Part shown: positions 1 to 7,374 of the stretch, in pieces
Numbering within the stretch: the stretch's first letter is position 1
Layout: each line of letters begins with the position of its first letter
Assembly (NCBI GenBank): GCA_900557355.1
Contig: USSR01000158.1
Location: 1 to 11,565 of the forward strand
Origin: an uncultured Bacteroides sp.
GTDB taxonomy: Bacteria; Bacteroidota; Bacteroidia; Bacteroidales; Bacteroidaceae
Length of the DNA stretch: 11,565 nucleotides
Direction of reading: 5' to 3'
Position numbers and translations under genes: made by a program
The notes under the pieces: generated by a model
Told to the model about the DNA's origin: nothing
Databases searched by the model: none
What the model saw: the letters and a program-made list of their open reading frames with translations, nothing else

Positions 1-292
1 TCAACGGGATAGCCTGCTTAGTCTTATTCCGGCAGAAACGATGGTTATGTATAGGAGGGACAAAGCGAATTTCATTATGAGCGTTTGCGATCCCAACCTA
101 AATATTGAGGAAAAGGCATATACCACCAAAAATCCCAGCCGCGTTCTTGAAAAGAGACTGGAATTAAAAGGAAAATGGAAAATCAGTACGCCCAATGAAA
201 AAGTAACCCTGACAGCAGACGGAAAGAATACCATTCTCACTGTTCATTGCCAACATGGACAACCTGTAGAATTCAGCCTACAGCAAAATTGA
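1..292 (+). CDS. C-terminal end of a probable PL8-like polysaccharide lyase (5' end outside window)
   Basis: Open reading frame entering from the left edge (codons from base 2) and ending at TGA 290-292, giving 96 residues. No start is expected inside the window; the internal Met codons lie within a continuous frame. The tail resembles the end of the complete PL8 lyase encoded at 5962-2876: both have Asp-Lys, then a short beta strand, then a CDPN/QPDQ-type turn, then LKGKW here against LKGEW there, and a final pair of strands ending close to the stop. In PL8 enzymes this is the small C-terminal beta domain. I infer that the missing part is a polysaccharide lyase, possibly for glycosaminoglycans. 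Only about a tenth of a typical 700-1000 residue enzyme is visible, and no catalytic residues fall here, so substrate cannot be judged. Another beta-sandwich carbohydrate enzyme is possible. Confidence 0.5.
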   Translation, partial: QRDSLLSLIPAETMVMYRRDKANFIMSVCDPNLNIEEKAYTTKNPSRVLEKRLELKGKWKISTPNEKVTLTADGKNTILTVHCQHGQPVEFSLQQN

Positions 293-330
293 GAATCACG
301 AAAGAATATTTGTAGTAATTACTCGGCTAC

Positions 331-460
331 ATATCTGAGCCAGACTTGAGCTATACTTAGACCAGACTTGCTCCGTACATTCTCCACTCAGAGGTACCTC
401 TACACGGAGAAAGTATGGGATAGGTACGGAGCAAGTATGGCTCAAGCATAGTTCAGGTAT
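331..460. repeat. Inverted array of 11-bp repeats around a 12-bp palindrome
   Basis: Five contiguous 11-bp units on the right arm (406-460: GGAGAAAGTAT, GGGATAGGTAC, GGAGCAAGTAT, GGCTCAAGCAT, AGTTCAGGTAT) face five units of the same type in reverse orientation on the left arm (331-385). Read on the minus strand, the left units run GGAGAATGTAC, GGAGCAAGTCT, GGTCTAAGTAT, AGCTCAAGTCT, GGCTCAGATAT. The 20-bp centre (386-405) contains the perfect palindrome AGAGGTACCTCT (390-401). Arms and palindrome share one axis between bases 395 and 396. A transcript could form a long imperfect hairpin. The array lies between the stop of the upstream gene and the promoter of the tRNA-dihydrouridine synthase. 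It has no coding potential that I can defend. It could be a processing or termination hairpin, a protein-binding array, or a dispersed repeat element; I cannot name a family. Confidence 0.8.
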
Positions 461-495
461 GATTTTAATGAACATGGTTATTCCGCTAAAATAGT

Positions 496-503
496 TACCT
501 TTG
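496..503 (+). promoter_or_regulatory. Bacteroides -7 promoter box for the tRNA-dihydrouridine synthase
   Basis: TACCTTTG is an exact match to the Bacteroides -7 consensus TAnnTTTG and sits 25 bases before the ATG at 529, so the leader would be about 20 nt. No clear TTTG or TTG -33 box is visible near 470-475, which lowers certainty. The box begins 35 bp after the end of the inverted repeat array. Confidence 0.55.
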
Positions 504-528
504 CAGAAATATTGAATAACTGATTGAT

Positions 529-1470
529 ATGCAGAGTACCCTCCCCATTCATTTTGCCCCGTTGCAAGGTTACACCGAGGCTATTTACCGACAAGCGCAT
601 GCCCGTATATTCGGTGGTATAGAGAGCTATTATACCCCTTTTGTACGTGTAGAGCACGGAGAAATCCGAAAAAAAGACATGCGCGAGATTGCTTTGGAAA
701 ACAACCGTGGCGTGCAGCTTATTCCGCAACTCATTGCGCCCGATGTGGACAAAATGGAGCAGATAATTGCCCTATTCATCGAAAAAGGATATAAGAATGT
801 GGACATAAATCTGGGATGTCCTTTCCCTCTTTTGGCTAAACGGCACAATGGTTCAGGAATGCTTCCTTATCCCGAAGAGGTACGGGAGTTGCTGACTGCT
901 GCCATAAAGAATCACCCCGACCTTCAGTTCTCTGTCAAGATGAGGTTGGGTTGGGAGAATGCGGAAGAATGTCTGGCTTTGCTACCCTTGCTGAATGAAC
1001 TGCCACTGACACATATCATCATGCATCCCCGACTGGGTAAACAACAATATAAGGGGGAAGTCGACTTAAAAGGCTTTGAAGCCTTCTACAACGAATGCCG
1101 CCATCCGCTTATTTATAACGGTGATTTACTTACAGTAGAAAATATACAGGCCATCAGAGAACGTTTCCCACAACTGGCAGGTATCATGATAGGTCGTGGA
1201 CTGCTTGCCAATCCCGCCTTAGCTTTGGAGTATCAACAGGGACATCCGCTTTCCGAAAAGGATATGCAGGAGAGACTCAGACTGTTCCATGCTGATGTAT
1301 TTGCCCAGTATGGTAATCTTCTGGAAGGGGGAGACAAGCAGCTGCTGACAAAAATGAAGAACTTCTGGGAATATCTAATGCCGGATGGAGACCGGAAAGC
1401 CAAAAAAGCAATTCATAAGTCCAACAAGCTGGAAACTTACCAGGCGGCAGTCCGCAGCTTGTTGGGGTAA
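529..1470 (+). CDS. tRNA-dihydrouridine synthase (Dus family)
   Basis: FMN-dependent enzyme that reduces uridine to 5,6-dihydrouridine in tRNA loops, in the cytoplasm, using NADPH. The 313 residues match the family length. Visible family motifs are an N-terminal APLQG flavin-binding strand (about residues 10-14), Gln67 in QLI, the catalytic cysteine Cys97 in NLGCPFP, the following NGSGML loop, Lys137 in VKMRLGW, His166 and Arg168 in the MHPR strand, NGD at 197-199, and IGRG at 221-224 for phosphate binding. Length and the C-terminal GGDK...FWEYL segment look closer to the DusC-like branch than to DusA, but I do not assign a subfamily or the tRNA position modified. The ATG at 529 follows a good -7 box and leaves the N-terminal strand intact. 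The gene runs toward the sulfatase gene and stops 9 bp from its stop codon. Confidence 0.93.
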   Translation: MQSTLPIHFAPLQGYTEAIYRQAHARIFGGIESYYTPFVRVEHGEIRKKDMREIALENNRGVQLIPQLIAPDVDKMEQIIALFIEKGYKNVDINLGCPFPLLAKRHNGSGMLPYPEEVRELLTAAIKNHPDLQFSVKMRLGWENAEECLALLPLLNELPLTHIIMHPRLGKQQYKGEVDLKGFEAFYNECRHPLIYNGDLLTVENIQAIRERFPQLAGIMIGRGLLANPALALEYQQGHPLSEKDMQERLRLFHADVFAQYGNLLEGGDKQLLTKMKNFWEYLMPDGDRKAKKAIHKSNKLETYQAAVRSLLG

Positions 1471-1479
1471 TCATTGATC

Positions 1480-2847
1480 TTATTCCGGATTTACGCCCGG
1501 AATCGTATGTACATCTTTACGTATCTGCGCTACATGATGCAATTTCATCCAGTCGTGCAGGTACTCACGGTGTTGCAGCAGGATCTCTTTGTATCTCTCC
1601 TCGATGGCGAGATTGCGCATTTCACCGCGGTCTTTTTCCATATCAAAGAGTTGTTCACGATAAAGACCTTTGTCGTACAACACATATTTGTAGCGAGAGG
1701 TACGTAAAGCCCAGCCACGTGTGTTCCCGCCTTTATCGAAAGTGGTTTCAGTCACAATGTAGTCCTGATGCTTCAACGACGGATCGGCTTTCTCTACCAA
1801 CGGTCTGAAAGAGACACCATGCAGGCCTTCAGGAAGCCGGATACCTGTCCAGTCACAAACTGTTGCAAAGAAATCCACACCATTATTCACGAGTTGCGGC
1901 ATCTCCTTGCCGGCATTCTTCTTCCCCGGTAAGGTTACAATCAAAGGGATATTTACCACCTCTTCATACAAAGCCGATTTCTGGTTCCAATGGTGTGCTC
2001 CCACTCCGTCGCCATGATCACTGGTGAATATCACGACTGTATTCTTCCATAAGTCCTGTTTGTCCACAGCATTCAGAATCTTACCGATTTCTGCATCCAC
2101 CTTTTCAACCAGACGGTAATAGAGGCTCCGGTAACGGCGCCAATCATCCGGAGTGTAGTTACGGGTAGGATAAGCCGAATAATTCAAGCTCTGCTCATAA
2201 CTGATAACATCAGCGTCATAGGGATTCTTAGCGAAATTAAGAGGTAGTCCCGGCCACTCATTCTGTGGAAGGTCTTCTATATTTCCCCAAGGCAAATTCT
2301 GGCTACGCGCGTACTCACAGATATTATGCGGGTTATCGAATCCAGCCACAAGGAAAAAGGGTTTGGTATGTTTTTGTTCCAGAAAACCGACACAGGCTTC
2401 TGCCAGCCCATTATCACTATGAGGATGGATAGTAGTAAAACCGAACTCTTTATCCGGCATGGAGGCTGTATGTACATGCCATTTACCGGCATAGATACAA
2501 TCATAACCGGCATCCTGCATCAATGTTCCCAAAGTCCGGGTACGCAATGAGTCCGGTATCGGCGTACCGTTTCGGGCAAGTCCTACTTCGTGCGAAGTAT
2601 AGCCTGTAAACATAGCCGCTCTGGCAGGCCCACTCAGGGGCGTAGAGCAATAGGCATTACGGAACAGGATACCTGCCTGTGCCAGCTTATCCATATTCGG
2701 GGTATGCAAGTCATCGTTTCCCATGCAACTCATCGCAGAGGCGGTCTGCTGATCGGTTACAATATAGATGATATTAGGCAACTCTTTCGCCCAAACCAAG
2801 GAAGGAGCGAGAGCCGTTGCACACAACATTATATTCTTTACTTTCAT
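1480..2847 (-). CDS. Exported serine-type sulfatase, probable glycosaminoglycan O-sulfatase
   Basis: Type I (formylglycine) sulfatase that hydrolyses sulfate esters, here probably on chondroitin or dermatan sulfate. Numbering from the ATG at 2847 (455 residues), the maturation motif SGPAR starts at Ser72 and continues to FTG. Ser72 would be converted to formylglycine by the anaerobic radical-SAM maturase anSME, encoded elsewhere. Other expected active-site residues are Asp32-Gln33 (metal), Arg76, Lys122 and His124 in AGKWH, Asp277-His278 in TSDHGD, and Lys290. The N-terminus has a basic start, a hydrophobic stretch and a VWA site, so it is a signal peptidase I substrate acting in the periplasm or outside. 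The codon just upstream at 2850 is GTG; I prefer the ATG. The gene is last in the operon, 28 bp after the lyase stop. Context and architecture resemble B. thetaiotaomicron BT_3349, which I recall as a chondroitin 4-O-endosulfatase; regiospecificity here is inferred only. Confidence 0.9.
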   Translation of the reverse strand: MKVKNIMLCATALAPSLVWAKELPNIIYIVTDQQTASAMSCMGNDDLHTPNMDKLAQAGILFRNAYCSTPLSGPARAAMFTGYTSHEVGLARNGTPIPDSLRTRTLGTLMQDAGYDCIYAGKWHVHTASMPDKEFGFTTIHPHSDNGLAEACVGFLEQKHTKPFFLVAGFDNPHNICEYARSQNLPWGNIEDLPQNEWPGLPLNFAKNPYDADVISYEQSLNYSAYPTRNYTPDDWRRYRSLYYRLVEKVDAEIGKILNAVDKQDLWKNTVVIFTSDHGDGVGAHHWNQKSALYEEVVNIPLIVTLPGKKNAGKEMPQLVNNGVDFFATVCDWTGIRLPEGLHGVSFRPLVEKADPSLKHQDYIVTETTFDKGGNTRGWALRTSRYKYVLYDKGLYREQLFDMEKDRGEMRNLAIEERYKEILLQHREYLHDWMKLHHVAQIRKDVHTIPGVNPE

Positions 2848-2875
2848 CACAGCGCTATTTTAAGGATTAATTTCA

Positions 2876-5800
2876 TTATCTCTTCAACTCCACATCGAAG
2901 CTGGCGGCATCCCTACATATAAAACGCAGAACCGTTTGCTGCTTATCTTTGGAAATCATTTTGCAATAGGGGGTCTCTGCAACATTCCATTCACCCTTTA
3001 AAGTAACGGTTACAGGTATCTCACCACTATCATTGTCAATCCAGGGACGCGAATAAATGCTGCGTTCCATACGTTTGCCATCCTTGCCAAAAGCCTCATC
3101 ACTCGGACCCCGATATAGTGCCTGGTCCGGTTGGGAAACGGTCAATAAAAGTTTATCTCTGTTTTCACGTATCATGACGAGGCAGGAAGTATCAGCTTTC
3201 TGTAACAAGCCCTCCTTAGGCAATGTCTGTGGTGTTTCAAAAAGTACGTATGAGGTCAGCTTATCAGTCAGAGAACGAACGATATGGGCGTTGCGGTCCT
3301 GTTGCAGTACCTTGTAAGATGGTTTCTTTGCGAAAGCTTTCAAGGAAGCTGCATCCGTACGGGGCAGGACAGCATATTCATAGGAAGCACCTTTCGGAGC
3401 CTTTCCATGCTCTAATACCAATGAAACCCAATCACCGGAAGTAGGTTTCGGATTACGTTCACCTACAGTAACTTGTGGGAAATTCTTTTCATATTTTGCC
3501 ACTTTCATCGAGTTTTTCGACAAATAATAACCTACTCCGTTAGGATCGATATAGGTCTGTCCGTCACTTTTATAAGCTGCCCAGTAATCATGCATTTCGG
3601 GAGTAGTGGCTGCCAATTGGAAAACGGTAGTCTCTGTCGGGAACTCTTCATTTGTATTCTCAATATCCGTACCCAGACATACAATCGTTCCATTGAAGAA
3701 GTGATAAGACTTGCGGGCACGGTGTGAGCCGTTGTACTTGTCATGCTCATGAAGCTTCATGCCGAAGTTACCATTTAATTTCGCCTGAGACAAGCCACCA
3801 GCAAAAGCCTCATCGGAATAAAGCATTTCTTCCATACCGGAGAAAGTATCTACATTCATCACTTTAGCGCGAAGCTGATCGAATGGTAAATGAATAGTCG
3901 TCGTACCGGGGAAACGGTTCCAATCGAATCCTGCTTCTTGCCAGCCACTGGTGGTAAAAGTAACCATTTCATCGGGCTTTCCGGTTAATATTTGCATGCT
4001 GCCGTGAGCCAAATAACGACCGAAGAAGTTGGCATCCAGATAATGTTCTGCTGCCCAAAGGTAACGGGAATGTCCGCGTACCACAGCTGCCCAGTTATCC
4101 CGGCGCTGTACTGAAACACAACCGTACCCTAACGCCAGATTACCTTGCGGATTGGGTTCGGGGCGGAATCCCTGTGCTTCAAATAGCTGTTTTAGCTTTT
4201 GTTCGTAAGCGGTAGATGCCTTCGGCAGATAGTCAGGAGTATTCTTATCAGGAGTTTCCGTATAAGAAACCAGACGCAGATAAGCAGCAGCCAATTCAGG
4301 ATCGTATTTTTGTTTCCCATCGGGAGTGCCAGCTAATGCCAAAGTAGCATATTGTATAGGTATCAACTGTCCCTTTCCATTGGGATGGCGTCCTGACATG
4401 GAGAGAGCCCACTGTTTGGTATTACAATAGAAACGCATGGTGAGCAATGCATTCTTTACTGTTTCGTGTGCTATTTCAGATACTTTGAATCCTGTTCCGC
4501 TCAACAGATAAATCATATTTGTGGCACCATCCAGACCGCCGACCGCATAAGCCGGATAGTTATTGCGATGGTGGAAACAAGCACCATCTTTTTTGAAAGA
4601 ACCGGCCAATCCGAGTGCCGGACGGCAACCATAATCTATCCAGCGGGAGAAAGAACGGAGATATTGAAGCTTTTCAGGAGTATCTTCCATAATCAGGATA
4701 CTTGCCATGCGCCCCTGTGTCTGTGTATTGAAAGTATCTATATCAATGCCATTGATCGTGGGTTTAGGATATACTTCATTGGTAATGGCATACCAACGCA
4801 AGGTGCGTTCCGCTTCATTCAGTTTGCCGGTTTCCCTCAATACGTCTTTCATCAGGAAGTAGGCCACATACAAACCGCGCATGCTGTATCCGTAATGATG
4901 GATATTCCCCCAACAACTGCCATAGGCTACTCCCTGATCGGTGATATGGTCGTACATGGCTAGGAACTTCTGTTTCAGTTCATCCTTTGTCACAGCATCC
5001 GAAGCATTGTTATAGGCATAGGCTATCCGGCGCATCAGATTGAAATACTCACTCATCTCCATCCCTAACTTGGTAAACATACCTTTATCCCAGTTGGGAT
5101 ACATACGTTCGTAAGCTTCTGCCTGTCGTACCATGAAGATGGGTAGTCCGCTTACAACACCGTCCTTGTAAGTAATCCCATAGAAATCATATTTCTTACG
5201 AATGCCTTCCATCTCTTTTTCTGTAAGTTTAGAAGGAGTATAAAGCATATCACGGAAACGTTTTTCCATCAACTGCATATCTTGTCTGTCCTTCTCACTA
5301 ACCAGAGTAAGGGCTATTTCCGGTTTCCACAGGGAGTGTTCATAAATCACCAGCCAATGGTTGGTGGTTCCTTTATTAACGAAGGGTACCTGCACATCGG
5401 CTGTTTGCTGACGGGCATCCACCTTACTGGCAGTTATCAGATGGTCAATGAACAGCTCTCCTTTTACATCAGGTGCAATGATGCGCAGTTCATTCATCCC
5501 GGATTCAGGAATACCTTGCATATCACGCTCATAGCAGACCCAGGCAGCACGCCAGCCGGTGAAGTTAATACCGAAAGGAAAAGAAGTGCACTTCTTTCCG
5601 TCTTTCAGGAATTCAAACTCAATAGTAGTATCTTGGGCTTTTGCGTTGTACACCCAAACAATGAAAGCGGAAAGGTAAGTATCTTTTCCGGTAGGGTCTT
5701 TCTTCTCAAACTTCAGATCACGCTGAAGAGTCAATACAGAGCCAGGTTCGAAGGTCCATCGCAAACTGTGTGTACCGTCTTTATAATGTCGGTCGCTGAT

Positions 5801-5962
5801 GCCGAGCGTGGCTTTCGTTGCGCTTAAACCGGCAGGAAGCTCGGGTTGTTCAAAAGAGAGTAACCGTTCATTCCTTACAATCTGTGCCGACAGGTTAAAG
5901 GAAAATAGTACAGTACATGCAGCAACAAGGATAGATTTCATCAGATTAAGTTTCGTCATCAT
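2876..5962 (-). CDS. Family 8 polysaccharide lyase, probable chondroitin sulfate ABC lyase
   Basis: Endo- or exo-lyase cleaving hexosaminidic bonds of chondroitin/dermatan sulfate by beta-elimination, giving unsaturated disaccharides. The protein is 1028 residues, the size of ABC-type lyases. Order of parts: signal peptide (about 1-26, ending NLSA before QIV); N-terminal lectin-like beta domain (about 30-180); alpha/alpha toroid (about 200-580); central PL8 beta-sandwich with [10 protein letters not shown] near 680-688; small C-terminal beta domain. Candidate catalytic residues are His356 (HHYG), His465 and Tyr472 (HHRNNYPAY), Arg525 (SGRHP) and Glu639 (AAEHYLDAN). The spacing of these residues equals what I recall for the B. 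thetaiotaomicron ABC lyase (His454, Tyr461, Arg514, Glu628), supporting a broad ABC-type active site. A VAAC tetrad at 13-16 lies inside the hydrophobic core and is less likely to be a lipobox. Start is ATG 5962; Met8 is an alternative. It is the middle gene, 21 bp after the DUF6250 gene. Confidence 0.92.
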   Translation of the reverse strand: MMTKLNLMKSILVAACTVLFSFNLSAQIVRNERLLSFEQPELPAGLSATKATLGISDRHYKDGTHSLRWTFEPGSVLTLQRDLKFEKKDPTGKDTYLSAFIVWVYNAKAQDTTIEFEFLKDGKKCTSFPFGINFTGWRAAWVCYERDMQGIPESGMNELRIIAPDVKGELFIDHLITASKVDARQQTADVQVPFVNKGTTNHWLVIYEHSLWKPEIALTLVSEKDRQDMQLMEKRFRDMLYTPSKLTEKEMEGIRKKYDFYGITYKDGVVSGLPIFMVRQAEAYERMYPNWDKGMFTKLGMEMSEYFNLMRRIAYAYNNASDAVTKDELKQKFLAMYDHITDQGVAYGSCWGNIHHYGYSMRGLYVAYFLMKDVLRETGKLNEAERTLRWYAITNEVYPKPTINGIDIDTFNTQTQGRMASILIMEDTPEKLQYLRSFSRWIDYGCRPALGLAGSFKKDGACFHHRNNYPAYAVGGLDGATNMIYLLSGTGFKVSEIAHETVKNALLTMRFYCNTKQWALSMSGRHPNGKGQLIPIQYATLALAGTPDGKQKYDPELAAAYLRLVSYTETPDKNTPDYLPKASTAYEQKLKQLFEAQGFRPEPNPQGNLALGYGCVSVQRRDNWAAVVRGHSRYLWAAEHYLDANFFGRYLAHGSMQILTGKPDEMVTFTTSGWQEAGFDWNRFPGTTTIHLPFDQLRAKVMNVDTFSGMEEMLYSDEAFAGGLSQAKLNGNFGMKLHEHDKYNGSHRARKSYHFFNGTIVCLGTDIENTNEEFPTETTVFQLAATTPEMHDYWAAYKSDGQTYIDPNGVGYYLSKNSMKVAKYEKNFPQVTVGERNPKPTSGDWVSLVLEHGKAPKGASYEYAVLPRTDAASLKAFAKKPSYKVLQQDRNAHIVRSLTDKLTSYVLFETPQTLPKEGLLQKADTSCLVMIRENRDKLLLTVSQPDQALYRGPSDEAFGKDGKRMERSIYSRPWIDNDSGEIPVTVTLKGEWNVAETPYCKMISKDKQQTVLRFICRDAASFDVELKR

Positions 5963-5983
5963 GGTATGAGAATATTAATAGAG

Positions 5984-6676
5984 TTAATTCAAATGTTCGG
6001 TACGGAAATTCGTGAAGCGGACATGATTTTGAAGAAGGCGCAAGCCAAAATGTCCATCGCCTGCACCGGCTTCAAGAGGCAGACGGAAAAGTTCCTCATC
6101 ATCTACTAAGAAAGTGGTGCTATTATTTCGAACACGAATCCGGATATGATACCACCGGTTTGGCTTCAATAGATGAACGGGATCGGTATATTCTTTAATC
6201 AAAGGTTTGATGCGAGCTTCATCTATATCGTAAAACTGACCGTAGTAACGACGGAAACGGGTAGTGGTATTATCATTACCACCATAGCCTACATAGAACA
6301 GATTCAATGTATTATAATTACGGAAGATACCATTTCGCCAAGTGGAGCGGGCTAATAATTTGCCGGGGTGTTTCGGATCATTTGCAGCCCAGAAACAGTT
6401 CATGTCGCTCAGGCGGTCGTGTTCTCCGCCATTCATCACCATGCAAATATGATAACTGATTTCATAATCACCGGTCAGGCGGTCTTTATACCATAAAGTA
6501 AGCCCTTCGGGGACAATAAGTTCAAGCGTATCTTCACGGATAGTGAAGTCCATCATTCCCGACTGGTCTTCGGCAATCCAATGACCTAAGGAAGCGCGCT
6601 CTTGCGCCAATAAAGTACAAGGGAGAACAAGAAAAATACATTTCCACAGAATATGTATGAAAGTTGAATGTGTCAT
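5984..6676 (-). CDS. Exported DUF6250-type protein, lectin/glucanase-like jelly roll
   Basis: A 230-residue protein of unknown function. Residues 1-24 form a signal peptide with cleavage expected after LLA, before Gln25. The rest is rich in beta strands and aromatic residues. The pattern WYHIRIRV, then an FLVDDEELFRL strand pair, then GHFGLRLLQNHVRFTNFR at the C-terminus is typical of concanavalin A-like (LamG/DUF1080-type) jelly rolls. A central segment rich in Asn, Asp, Trp and Tyr (about residues 80-135) could line a glycan-binding face. I recall this family as DUF6250, common in Bacteroides polysaccharide loci. It is the first gene of the operon with the PL8 lyase and sulfatase, so I infer a role in binding or processing glycosaminoglycan fragments; no catalytic residues can be named. 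The ATG at 6676 gives a normal signal peptide, and the gene ends 21 bp before the lyase start. Confidence 0.7.
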   Translation of the reverse strand: MTHSTFIHILWKCIFLVLPCTLLAQERASLGHWIAEDQSGMMDFTIREDTLELIVPEGLTLWYKDRLTGDYEISYHICMVMNGGEHDRLSDMNCFWAANDPKHPGKLLARSTWRNGIFRNYNTLNLFYVGYGGNDNTTTRFRRYYGQFYDIDEARIKPLIKEYTDPVHLLKPNRWYHIRIRVRNNSTTFLVDDEELFRLPLEAGAGDGHFGLRLLQNHVRFTNFRTEHLN

Positions 6677-6713
6677 TTCCGGTATTAGTTTCGTTTACAA
6701 TATTTCCACATTG

Positions 6714-6721
6714 CAAAGAAA
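6714..6721 (-). promoter_or_regulatory. Weak candidate -7 box for the lyase/sulfatase operon
   Basis: On the minus strand, TTTCTTTG matches TAnnTTTG at all but one of the fixed positions and lies 37 bp before the ATG at 6676. No -33 TTG is visible. The 103-bp gap (6677-6779) is AT-rich and also holds an AT-rich inverted repeat (CTTTTT-AGAG-AAAAAG, 6727-6742) overlapping where a -33 region would be. An imperfect box fits an operon needing an activator, but this is inference. Confidence 0.3.
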
Positions 6722-6779
6722 CGGTACTTTTTAGAGAAAAAGACACATAAATCGTACAGAAAAAGTATATTTTAGTAAT

Positions 6780-7295
6780 TTAAGGATGCATCTCCTCAAA
6801 GGCCTTATTCTCTTCTTCTATCATAGTGATAGTTTCCGGCAACTCACTGATAGGAAGATCGAAGTTATACCAATCGGTATAGCAATCGGTGACATACCAC
6901 TTTCCGTCAATTAGTTCGAACACCACACGAAGGGAAGCTTCCGACTCATCATAACCTGCCTCAAATTCTTTATGTTTGGGGTTGTTTACTGTGAAACGGG
7001 AGACATAAACTCCTCCTTCCTCGTCTGTGATACGCTCTTCTTTGAATGCATCTTCGCCCAGCAAAGCCCACTTCTCACGTGTAAACGGAAAAGTTTTCTC
7101 CGTCTCACCATCTTCCTCTAACAGGGCAATGGGAGTTTTCAGCGGAAACTTGATACGGGAATACTGGAAAGAGGCACTAGAAGTAAATTTCTTGAGGAAT
7201 ACTTGGAAGTCCTCATTAGTTGCGGCAGCATGACCATTCATAGTCGTCAGCATAAGTACCGCAAAAAGACAAAATACAAAGTGAATTGCCTTCAT
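6780..7295 (-). CDS. Exported DUF4348 domain protein of unknown function
   Basis: A 171-residue protein. Residues 1-23 are a signal peptide (MKAIH followed by a hydrophobic core, cleavage expected after GHA). The mature part begins NEDFQVFLKKFTSSASFQ, followed by strands including FPLKTP and REKWALLGED, and a C-terminal strand pair with VVFELIDGKWYVTDCYTDW. This is the pattern I recall for the Bacteroidetes family DUF4348, whose fold resembles small alpha+beta proteins of the NTF2/SnoaL type; the fold comparison is my inference. Function is unknown. The single mature Cys in TDCYTDW shows no metal-binding partner. It has its own promoter with both boxes, so it is probably transcribed separately from the DUF2851 gene upstream. 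A 103-bp gap separates it from the lyase operon, so a shared role with the glycan genes is not shown. Confidence 0.72.
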   Translation of the reverse strand: MKAIHFVFCLFAVLMLTTMNGHAAATNEDFQVFLKKFTSSASFQYSRIKFPLKTPIALLEEDGETEKTFPFTREKWALLGEDAFKEERITDEEGGVYVSRFTVNNPKHKEFEAGYDESEASLRVVFELIDGKWYVTDCYTDWYNFDLPISELPETITMIEEENKAFEEMHP

Positions 7296-7330
7296 CTGGT
7301 TACAATGTCAAAGGGGTTATTAATCAGGCG

Positions 7331-7363
7331 CAAAGATAATGCAAAATCCGAAAGCGATACAAA
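7331..7363 (-). promoter_or_regulatory. Promoter of the DUF4348 gene with -33 and -7 boxes
   Basis: On the minus strand, TTTG (7363-7360) is followed after 21 bp by TATCTTTG (7338-7331), matching both elements of the Bacteroides sigma-ABfr promoter (TTTG and TAnnTTTG) at about the right spacing. The start codon at 7295 is 35 bp downstream. This is the best-formed promoter in the window and begins only about 11 bp after the stop codon of the DUF2851 gene. Confidence 0.7.
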
Positions 7364-7374
7364 AATAAGCAAGC

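Noticed and set aside
331..460. CRISPR array
   Set aside because: Units are 11 bp, contiguous without spacers and arranged in inverted halves, and no cas genes are present.
478..729. Minus-strand open frame over the start of the dihydrouridine synthase gene
   Set aside because: Covers the promoter and N-terminal motifs of a clear Dus gene; no independent support.
2848..2850. GTG one codon upstream as start of the sulfatase
   Set aside because: The adjacent ATG gives the same signal peptide and is the commoner start; no Shine-Dalgarno favours either.
2590..2922. 110-codon plus-strand open frame across the sulfatase start
   Set aside because: Overlaps the sulfatase active-site region on the other strand and has no recognisable features.
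4466..4963. 165-codon plus-strand open frame opposite the PL8 lyase
   Set aside because: Antisense to a well-supported conserved enzyme, with no family motifs, no promoter box and Cys/Ile-rich composition typical of shadow frames.
5282..5827. 181-codon plus-strand open frame opposite the lyase N-terminal domain
   Set aside because: Antisense shadow; the opposite strand carries a signal peptide and lectin-like domain that explain the sequence.
5915..5962. Lipoprotein signal (VAAC) in the PL8 lyase
   Set aside because: The Cys lies in the middle of the hydrophobic core, which continues about ten residues to an NLSA site, fitting signal peptidase I better.
6727..6742. CTTTTT-AGAG-AAAAAG inverted repeat as a terminator of the DUF4348 gene
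   Set aside because: The stem is almost entirely A-T and has no following U-run on the minus strand, so it would be a very weak terminator.
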